The notes beneath the pieces are model-generated. The model searched no databases. It was not told the origin of the DNA and saw only the letters and a list, made by a program, of their open reading frames with translations. A program made the position numbers and the translations under genes. From the NCBI GenBank assembly GCA_002495735.1, contig DAGM01000029.1, positions 1 through 12,523 of the forward strand: a stretch of DNA of 12,523 nt, written 5' to 3'. Of the stretch, positions 6,775 to 12,523 are shown piece by piece (positions within the stretch are counted from its first letter, which is position 1; every line of letters begins with the position of its first letter). The stretch is from Euryarchaeota archaeon UBA54. Lineage in GTDB: Archaea; Thermoplasmatota; Poseidoniia; Poseidoniales; Thalassarchaeaceae.

Positions 6775-6830
6775 CTTCCTCCGCCGGGACTCACTCCGAG
6801 GTCTGTCGGAGGAAGGGGAGATTTTCTCCC
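6775..6830 (-). promoter_or_regulatory. Structured rpo7 leader: two adjacent hairpins, one covering the ribosome-binding site
   Basis: On the minus-strand RNA, GGGAGA-AAA-TCTCCC (plus-strand 6816-6830) forms a perfect 6-bp hairpin. It directly abuts a perfect 9-bp pairing of CTTCCTCCG (6807-6815) with CGGAGGAAG (6775-6783) across a 23-nt loop. The downstream arm contains the GGAGG Shine-Dalgarno of rpo7 (6778-6782), so the folded form would block ribosome binding. The pairing is read directly from the sequence; a control function is inferred. Confidence 0.55.
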
Positions 6831-6892
6831 GTCCCTCATCGGCAATGCCTCTGGAGGAGAGTTCCGTGTTCCCCGGCGACCCGCCCGCCCTG

Positions 6893-6897
6893 TATAA
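6893..6897 (-). promoter_or_regulatory. Possible TATA box for the rpo7 operon
   Basis: TTATA (within GCTTATACA) on the minus strand is one of the few A/T patches in the GC-rich divergent region. A start about 25 nt downstream, near 6870, would give a leader of roughly 100 nt that includes both hairpins. No clear purine-rich BRE precedes it, so confidence is low. Confidence 0.35.
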
Positions 6898-6942
6898 GCA
6901 CAACGGATAGGGCAAAGAGGTCGGCCTGCACCACAGGTCAAT

Positions 6943-6957
6943 CAGACCGAAGGTCTG
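6943..6957. promoter_or_regulatory. Inverted repeat in the divergent promoter region, operator candidate
   Basis: CAGACC-GAA-GGTCTG is a perfect 6-bp inverted repeat with a 3-bp centre. It lies 6 bp before the plus-strand TATA-like box and about 45 bp upstream of the minus-strand one, a sensible operator position. The half-site GGTCTG recurs at 6800-6805 in the rpo7 leader. Function is inferred from symmetry and location only. Confidence 0.35.
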
Positions 6958-6963
6958 CTTGAG

Positions 6964-6969
6964 ATTATA
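6964..6969 (+). promoter_or_regulatory. Possible TATA box for the giant surface-protein gene
   Basis: ATTATA (in GAGATTATAGGG) lies about 47 bp before the ATG at 7013. A start about 25 nt downstream, near 6992, would leave a short leader without a Shine-Dalgarno. Confidence 0.35.
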
Positions 6970-7012
6970 GGGCGAATGTTCAAGTGGATTCGGAAGGCCA
7001 TCTCCGATTCTG

Positions 7013-10000
7013 ATGATGGTGAGCCACTTGGACAATCGCCTAACTCGACTCCGGCAAGCGAGCCTTTTGGTCGCTCTATTGCTGCTGATGTCCCTGTCTC
7101 CTGCTCTGGTTCACCACGACTCACCCGTCAGAATGGAGACAGGAGGAGGAGGCGTTGAGCCGTGGACCGACGGTGATCAACCGTGGCCTCAGTCCGGCAG
7201 GACTCCTGACAGAGTCGCTGAAGTTCCGGCTCACAGCCCTATCGGAGGTGCCGGCAATGGCAGCCCCTCTGATGCATCAAATCTGATGTCGATAGTCGAG
7301 CCGGTTGTCAACTGGGTGTACGGATCATACTCCATCGGCACTGACGCACTGGCGACCCCTGTCGCAGATCTGTCCGCATCAGTGACCAAGGACGAGGGCG
7401 CTTCCGAACGTTGCGGAGGCAGTTCCCTCTACACGATCCTAGTTCAGACAGATCAAAATTCCGATCACACCTACCTCCGAATCGTCGAGGGCGAGGACGC
7501 AGATCTGGCGTGGGAAGTAGACATGGGACTGACGGAGTACGTCAAGGCGGCCCCAGTAGTGGTCGATGTCGATGGCGATGGTTTCGAGGAAGTACTGGTT
7601 GCCTACGACGCCTCTGGAACGCTGTACCTCGACGCCTGGTCACCCCGATTGTCCTGCTCGGTTACCGGTTGGTCCTCCTCGGGAGACTCCAGCCAGATGC
7701 TTTGGTCTTGGAGCGACGAGTCTCTGATGATCAGCAGCGATCAGGGACCTTACACATCCAGTTTGTTGGGCGGCCACAGGCCCACAACCCAGCCGCTGCT
7801 GGCTGACCTCGACCTCGATGGTGATGCGGAGATAGTTATTGCTGCCATAGACAAGGTCTCCGAAGAACCGGTCGTGGTCGCCCTGGGGCTGTCGGAAACT
7901 GGGGCCAGTCTACTCTGGGATGCTGCTCTGGACAAGGGAAGTCACCCCTCCGACCCTGCTTTTGCCCGGACCGATGAGACCACCGGATATGTGCTTTTGA
8001 CGACCACCCAAGAGAGCAGTGGGGCGATGTGGGTGTGGAAACTGGACTCAGATACAGGGGATTCGAACTGGGACGGACTGACGCTGGGCAATTCCGATGG
8101 CGACACCAATGCCCCTCACATCAGGCTCCCTGGCCCCATCATCGCCAACCTCGATGAGAACTCTGACGACCTCGAGATGATACTGACTATTCCCACTGAT
8201 TGGGATGGTTCCAGCTCGGTAGACGGAGCCGAGTTTGTTGGCATGGAGATAGGTAACGGCGACGAGCTCTGGTCTTTCGAGGCCTCCAATGGATTCGCCG
8301 ACGCACCACCCGTGGCAATAGACACGAATGGCGACGGTCAGCACGACAGAGTATGCTGGGTGACATGGTCGCAGGATACCACCGACAGGCACGGGCATGC
8401 CGGGTGTCATGATGTGAGTGGCTCCAGCCCTGATCAGGCCTGGCAGAAAAGCCTCGAGCAGAGCAGCGGTTATCCAAACGACGAGATAGCGGTCGCACCA
8501 CCAACATGGATGGATATAGACGGCAACGGTGAGCAAGAGCTACTGGTCGTCTACGGTCGCTCGCTATGGGCCTTTGACGGCGACGACGGTTCATCGGCAG
8601 CCGTCTGGGGAGGCTCGATCGACCTTCCTCACAGAACTTGGTCTGCCCCTGCTCTCGCTGACGTGGACGGCGATGCCACGCTCGATCTGGTTCTCGGCGA
8701 CACGGTCGTGTCGCATGCTCTGGCTGATATGAGGCCCCTGCTGGACCAGAGGAGTATCGAATTCAGCCCTAGCGAGCCCGATCCAGGGGAGCTCGTCACT
8801 GTGACTGCGCTGTTCGAGAACTCGGGGACTGCGGACACTGATCATGAGACTGAAGCTAAGCTGTATGTGAACGGTCAGCTGATAGCCAGCTACGAGGCAG
8901 GAACGATGGAGCCGGTCGACCCTACCGGCCCGGGCTCCTTCGAGACATTCAGCGTAGATTGGAGTGGGCCGCTAGGAGAGCACGTATTCGAACTGGTCCT
9001 CGACCCTTACTCAAACGTATCTCAATCAAGGCGCGACAACGACGCTCAAACCACTACGCTATCCATCATGGCACCCTACAACGCGACTTTTGAGATACCT
9101 ACCGAGCCAATCAGAGTAACTCCAGGAGAAAGTGCGCTGGCGACCATTAATGTCCGCTCAACGGGCAGGCTTTCGGGGACATGGAGTCTTACTGTCGACG
9201 ATGTCAACCTGCCCGCGGGATGGAGTTGGATTGACGAGACCGATGGTGGCCTATCGGGAGTTTCGATTGGGGCAAATGCGGTCTGGACCCCTCATCTGCG
9301 AATCCATTCACCACCGGATGCCCTAGGCTCAGATGCTGGATACCTTGGACTGACGCTGACGCTGGACGCTGACCCGGAGAACGTCAGCGTGTCCAGCTTA
9401 CTACCGTTGGAGGCAAATCGAACTCGGGGCCTGTCTCTCCGCGGCCCTGATGGGACAGCGTCGAGTACTGGTTACGGCCTGTTGGGCACCGACGCTCATG
9501 CTTGGATGCTGCTGCACAACCTCGGCAACGCTGCAGAGAACCAGATTACCATCTCTTGGGACGGTACCCCATGGGGTTCCGACCTCAGGCTCTACGACAT
9601 GGACGGAACAGAACGTCCTGCACTCTCTCTCATTGCCGATGAAGTAGTGCTACTGACAGCGAGGCTGGAAATTCCAGATGATGTCACTCTTGGAGACTCT
9701 GTGAGTACGCCTCTGTCTATGTGCGTAGGCAGTAATGATGAACAAACCTGTCAGACAATCTCACTCACCTTCGTAGCGGCAGGAGTGGTTACGGATGTCC
9801 ACCAGCGCAGCGTACCGGCCCAAGGTCTTGAGTGGACAGTCCAAGCAGATATGCCGCTTGGTGTGACTCAGTTGACTTGGTCGCTGTTGGATTCCGGCAT
9901 GGCTATACAAGGATGGTCTTGGAATGCTTCGGGCGACCTGTCTCTAGTCGGGGATTCAATCATCATGTCCGGAGTTTCCGACTCACTGGCCGGCGGCACT

Positions 10001-12523
10001 CTGACTCTCAACCTCCCCGATGATGCCCCTCCGGCATTCCATTCCTTCTCAGATACGAGTGACCAGTCTGCTGACCACGTCATCAGGTTATCACTGGAGG
10101 TCTTACAGATCCACAGAGCATCTCTGGTCGTGACATCACCGACCGAGCAGCCCCAACTGGTCGAGGTCGGCGAGGAGGCTCTGGTCATGGTGAGACTGGA
10201 GAATCCCGGGAACGGACAAGACACGTACCACCTGACTCACGAGGTTGTGCTCGACGAGAACATAACAGAGGACCCGGGTGTGACTGTATCGTTCTCGAAT
10301 GACATGGTCTCTCTTGGTGCCGGCAGCCTGACGAACATCCCCGTAACGGTGGCGCTCCCCTCTAGCACTCCTGCCGGGACACCAGTCAGCATAATGATCC
10401 ACATGACCTCAATGGGAGACCAGTCGGTGAGTGATTCCGGCTCGGTCGCTCTAGAGGCTCGTCAGGACCACCGCTGGAACTTGTCGGCCAGTGTCTCAGA
10501 CTCTGATGCTGACGGCCGAACCTTCGCCGTCGCGCCTGGCGGGGGACTCACAATTGACGTGGATTCGACTAATGTGGGCAACCTGATTGACGGACTGGAA
10601 CTCAAAGTCACCTACAACGTGTCCCTGATTGGGGAAGACGGTTCTCAGAATTGGAACTCCAGCGGAGATTCTGTTACAGGAATCGAAGTCAATCAATCAG
10701 CCCAGATGACTGTGGAGGTTTCTGTGCCCGAAGACGCCTGGAACGGCTCAGTGATGTCGGTCAGCGTCAGTGCCGAGGTCCAGGGTGAAGTTATGGGGAG
10801 TTTTAGCTTCAATGTCGAGGTCGCCCATACCCCAGGCTGGTCGGTTGTCGCAGATCAGGCCAATCTCGAGGTCGAACCAGGAGGATCCAGTGTTGAGCTC
10901 TCTGTGATTCAACTAGGAAACTCCCCTTCCGAGGCCTACGCCACAGTCTGGGTCAGTGGAGATAATGGATGGGAAATCGAGGTTTCCGATGACCTGCCAG
11001 TTCTCGCCCCGGGGCAGAGTGCGGCTATGACTCTCAACATCACCCCTCCCGAAACGGCCCAGCACGGAAGAGCCGTAGAATTACACATCAGACTACGTGA
11101 GGGCGACGGCAGTGGTGAAGCCGAAATCACGCTGCCCCTGAGAGTCTCTGTGTTCCATGACTTCGATATGAGCGGGGAGGGTGATTGGCTGGTATCAGAC
11201 GGGGGCGGACATCCTTTGACGGAACTGCGTAACCTCGGTAACGCACCGACCACCATCAGCCTGCAGGTACTGAGTCTGCCGCTAGGATGGACGGTATCTG
11301 GGCCGATGGAGGTGGTTCTGGGCGTGGGTGAGATTAAGGGTGTGCCACTGGAGGTTATTCCCTCAGCAGACTGGGACGGCAGTGTCCAGACCATCAGGAT
11401 ACTAGCCGAGGACTCAGCCGGGAATCAGCGCGAAGTCTCACTCGACACCGAGCAGTCGGAATACTCGTGGGCCTCTTCTCCTGTCATCGTAGCAGTGTCC
11501 GGAGATCACGCATTGGTCGGAATCCACGGTACCGACTCCTTGAGTTCAGTAACAGACTCGTCTTCTGGGCCTCTGGAGAGGGGTGAGAGCGGTGACTGGG
11601 CGCTTCCGGCGCTTTCCAGCGGGGCCGGCTCACTCAGTGTAGGTGGCTCGGTATTAGTTTACTATGCCCACGTCACCCAACCTTCTCTGAGAACTGCTTT
11701 TTGCAGCATTCAGGGTGAGTTTGGAGCAGTGATGGCACAATGCTCTGTGCTCAACGGTTCCGATTCGTTCTCGTTCACTATTCTGTTGATTGACGACAGA
11801 GGAGAGATGCTGAGCTCTTTCTCTGGTAAAGCCGCCGGAGGAACTCCTCTCGGACCGATTAATCTCAGTGCAGAGGGTTGGAGCCCTGAACCGGGCACCC
11901 GAGTTCTGACTCTGCGGCTGCTAGATGACAGGGGTGTCGAGATTGCTTCTGTTACTGGTGACTTCCAGATTCGAAGGACCGATTGGAACATCGGACTAGT
12001 GAAATTGGAACTGGATGGCGAGGGCTCTGAGCAACAGATTAGGGTGTTGACGAAGCGGGGCGATGGAGACAGAGCCATACTTGAGCAATACAATGCTGAT
12101 TGCAGCTTCAGTTTGGTCTCCGGTGACTACTCGATGGTACATCAGGTCGACCTTACTGGTACCTTCGCCCCCACCGTTGAGATAGATCGGCCAGAGGCTA
12201 TTGATGATGGAGAAGAAATCGTGGTCACCATAGGCTGCACGTTCCCCTGGGACATTGATTCCGATTCGAATGACGATGAGAGCAGGTTGATTCTCTCAGG
12301 AGGCATTACGGAGCCATCGAAGTACCCTGACATGGGGACTTCGCTGGCTGCTGCGATGCTGGTTATCGGGGTATCTGTGGCCTTGGCTTGGATAGTCAGG
12401 AACTACCGCGAAGGTAAGGATCTGATGGAGATGGCCATGGCCGCTGCCGAGGAGAAGATGGTTGGACAGGGTGCTAGAGAGGCTGTCGAGGAAGTGCCTG
12501 TCAAGGAAGAGGTCAAGGAAGAG
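7013..12523 (+). CDS. Giant surface protein: FG-GAP propeller, CARDB, Ig-like modules and C-terminal membrane anchor (3' end beyond window)
   Basis: At least 1,837 residues in one open frame running off the right edge. Residues 1-33 form a signal peptide (basic NRLTRLRQ, then ASLLVALLLLMSL). An FG-GAP/VCBS-type propeller follows, with Asp-rich calcium-loop motifs: DVDGDGFEE (185), DLDLDGDAE (265), DTNGDGQHD (437), DIDGNGEQE (501) and DVDGDATLD (550). Next is a CARDB-like domain (about 580-690, ENSGTAD at 602), then a chain of Ig/NEW3-like modules of about 115 residues marked by N-x-G-N or similar turns (836, 1064, 1187, 1303, 1407). A membrane helix lies at about 1777-1797 (TSLAAAMLVIGVSVALAWIV), then a charged cytosolic tail rich in Glu/Lys. 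All ten cysteines can be paired. It is exposed outside the cell, perhaps in adhesion or polymer binding; no catalytic domain is visible. Start is ATG 7013 or 7016. Confidence 0.9.
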   Translation, partial: MMVSHLDNRLTRLRQASLLVALLLLMSLSPALVHHDSPVRMETGGGGVEPWTDGDQPWPQSGRTPDRVAEVPAHSPIGGAGNGSPSDASNLMSIVEPVVNWVYGSYSIGTDALATPVADLSASVTKDEGASERCGGSSLYTILVQTDQNSDHTYLRIVEGEDADLAWEVDMGLTEYVKAAPVVVDVDGDGFEEVLVAYDASGTLYLDAWSPRLSCSVTGWSSSGDSSQMLWSWSDESLMISSDQGPYTSSLLGGHRPTTQPLLADLDLDGDAEIVIAAIDKVSEEPVVVALGLSETGASLLWDAALDKGSHPSDPAFARTDETTGYVLLTTTQESSGAMWVWKLDSDTGDSNWDGLTLGNSDGDTNAPHIRLPGPIIANLDENSDDLEMILTIPTDWDGSSSVDGAEFVGMEIGNGDELWSFEASNGFADAPPVAIDTNGDGQHDRVCWVTWSQDTTDRHGHAGCHDVSGSSPDQAWQKSLEQSSGYPNDEIAVAPPTWMDIDGNGEQELLVVYGRSLWAFDGDDGSSAAVWGGSIDLPHRTWSAPALADVDGDATLDLVLGDTVVSHALADMRPLLDQRSIEFSPSEPDPGELVTVTALFENSGTADTDHETEAKLYVNGQLIASYEAGTMEPVDPTGPGSFETFSVDWSGPLGEHVFELVLDPYSNVSQSRRDNDAQTTTLSIMAPYNATFEIPTEPIRVTPGESALATINVRSTGRLSGTWSLTVDDVNLPAGWSWIDETDGGLSGVSIGANAVWTPHLRIHSPPDALGSDAGYLGLTLTLDADPENVSVSSLLPLEANRTRGLSLRGPDGTASSTGYGLLGTDAHAWMLLHNLGNAAENQITISWDGTPWGSDLRLYDMDGTERPALSLIADEVVLLTARLEIPDDVTLGDSVSTPLSMCVGSNDEQTCQTISLTFVAAGVVTDVHQRSVPAQGLEWTVQADMPLGVTQLTWSLLDSGMAIQGWSWNASGDLSLVGDSIIMSGVSDSLAGGTLTLNLPDDAPPAFHSFSDTSDQSADHVIRLSLEVLQIHRASLVVTSPTEQPQLVEVGEEALVMVRLENPGNGQDTYHLTHEVVLDENITEDPGVTVSFSNDMVSLGAGSLTNIPVTVALPSSTPAGTPVSIMIHMTSMGDQSVSDSGSVALEARQDHRWNLSASVSDSDADGRTFAVAPGGGLTIDVDSTNVGNLIDGLELKVTYNVSLIGEDGSQNWNSSGDSVTGIEVNQSAQMTVEVSVPEDAWNGSVMSVSVSAEVQGEVMGSFSFNVEVAHTPGWSVVADQANLEVEPGGSSVELSVIQLGNSPSEAYATVWVSGDNGWEIEVSDDLPVLAPGQSAAMTLNITPPETAQHGRAVELHIRLREGDGSGEAEITLPLRVSVFHDFDMSGEGDWLVSDGGGHPLTELRNLGNAPTTISLQVLSLPLGWTVSGPMEVVLGVGEIKGVPLEVIPSADWDGSVQTIRILAEDSAGNQREVSLDTEQSEYSWASSPVIVAVSGDHALVGIHGTDSLSSVTDSSSGPLERGESGDWALPALSSGAGSLSVGGSVLVYYAHVTQPSLRTAFCSIQGEFGAVMAQCSVLNGSDSFSFTILLIDDRGEMLSSFSGKAAGGTPLGPINLSAEGWSPEPGTRVLTLRLLDDRGVEIASVTGDFQIRRTDWNIGLVKLELDGEGSEQQIRVLTKRGDGDRAILEQYNADCSFSLVSGDYSMVHQVDLTGTFAPTVEIDRPEAIDDGEEIVVTIGCTFPWDIDSDSNDDESRLILSGGITEPSKYPDMGTSLAAAMLVIGVSVALAWIVRNYREGKDLMEMAMAAAEEKMVGQGAREAVEEVPVKEEVKEE
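12338..12403 (+). other. Membrane-anchor segment of the giant surface protein
   Basis: Encodes about 22 mostly hydrophobic residues (T1776 to R1797) followed by RNYREGK, positive on the cytosolic side. This gives an outside-N, inside-C topology consistent with the N-terminal signal peptide. The remaining 40 residues (MEMAMAAAEEKM..., ending in Lys/Glu repeats) look helical and soluble, and continue past the window. Confidence 0.8.

Noticed and set aside
6800..6890. Possible tRNA or small stable RNA in the GC-rich stretch before rpo7
   Set aside because: No GGTTCRA T-loop, anticodon arm or acceptor pairing could be found on either strand; the pairings present are two simple leader hairpins.
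6769..7035. N-terminal extension of rpo7 by 89 codons to ATG 7035
   Set aside because: The Rpo7 family starts at the Met encoded at 6768, which also has a Shine-Dalgarno. The extension crosses the divergent promoter and the start of the surface-protein gene.
7411..7806. 131-codon plus-strand open frame rich in Arg
   Set aside because: It lies inside the giant surface-protein gene in another frame, and its Arg/Gly/Pro-rich composition is typical of an out-of-frame reading.
8048..8594. Long minus-strand open frames (162 and 135 codons)
   Set aside because: They are antisense to the FG-GAP repeats. The DxDGDG codon pattern keeps the opposite strand free of stops; no family resemblance is seen.

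Overview
The window comes from an archaeon. Archaeal RNA polymerase subunit Rpo7 (RpoE'), Spt4, ribosomal proteins S24e and S27ae, an archaeal-type D-aminoacyl-tRNA deacylase (DtdA/DTD2) and an HVO_0476-type zinc-finger protein all occur here. The moderate GC content, tight packing, monofunctional proline dehydrogenase and very large FG-GAP/CARDB surface protein together suggest a marine planktonic euryarchaeon of the Poseidoniales (Marine Group II) kind. The domain assignment is firm; the lineage is an inference. I see no insertion sequence, tRNA, rRNA, CRISPR array or other mobile element.

Layout, left to right. (1) A subtilisin-like serine protease on the plus strand, open at the left edge, meets tail-to-tail (61-bp overlap) a minus-strand class I methyltransferase. 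(2) A plus-strand HVO_0476-family zinc-ribbon protein, divergent from the methyltransferase, converges on a minus-strand proline dehydrogenase, and the two share a CTAG stop. (3) The proline dehydrogenase lies 43 bp downstream of dtdA, and the two are probably cotranscribed. (4) A plus-strand, probably beta-propeller protein of unknown function starts divergently from dtdA and overlaps the end of rps27ae by 13 bp. (5) The minus-strand information-processing operon rpo7-spt4-rps24e-rps27ae has gaps of 1 nt, 12 nt and a 4-nt overlap. (6) A 244-bp divergent intergenic region holds TATA-like boxes for both directions, an inverted repeat, and a structured rpo7 leader whose stem covers the ribosome-binding site. 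(7) A plus-strand gene for a giant secreted, C-terminally anchored surface protein (at least 1,837 residues: signal peptide, FG-GAP propeller, CARDB domain, a string of Ig-like modules, one membrane helix, acidic cytosolic tail) runs off the right edge.

Taken together, the centre is core translation and transcription machinery plus aminoacyl-tRNA quality control and proline catabolism, and the flanks carry secreted or surface functions (a protease and a giant adhesin-like or sensor-like protein) fitting a heterotroph using proteinaceous matter. All three convergent gene pairs overlap at their stop ends, so there is essentially no intergenic space except at divergent starts. No gene-free stretch exceeds 300 bp; the largest is 6769-7012.
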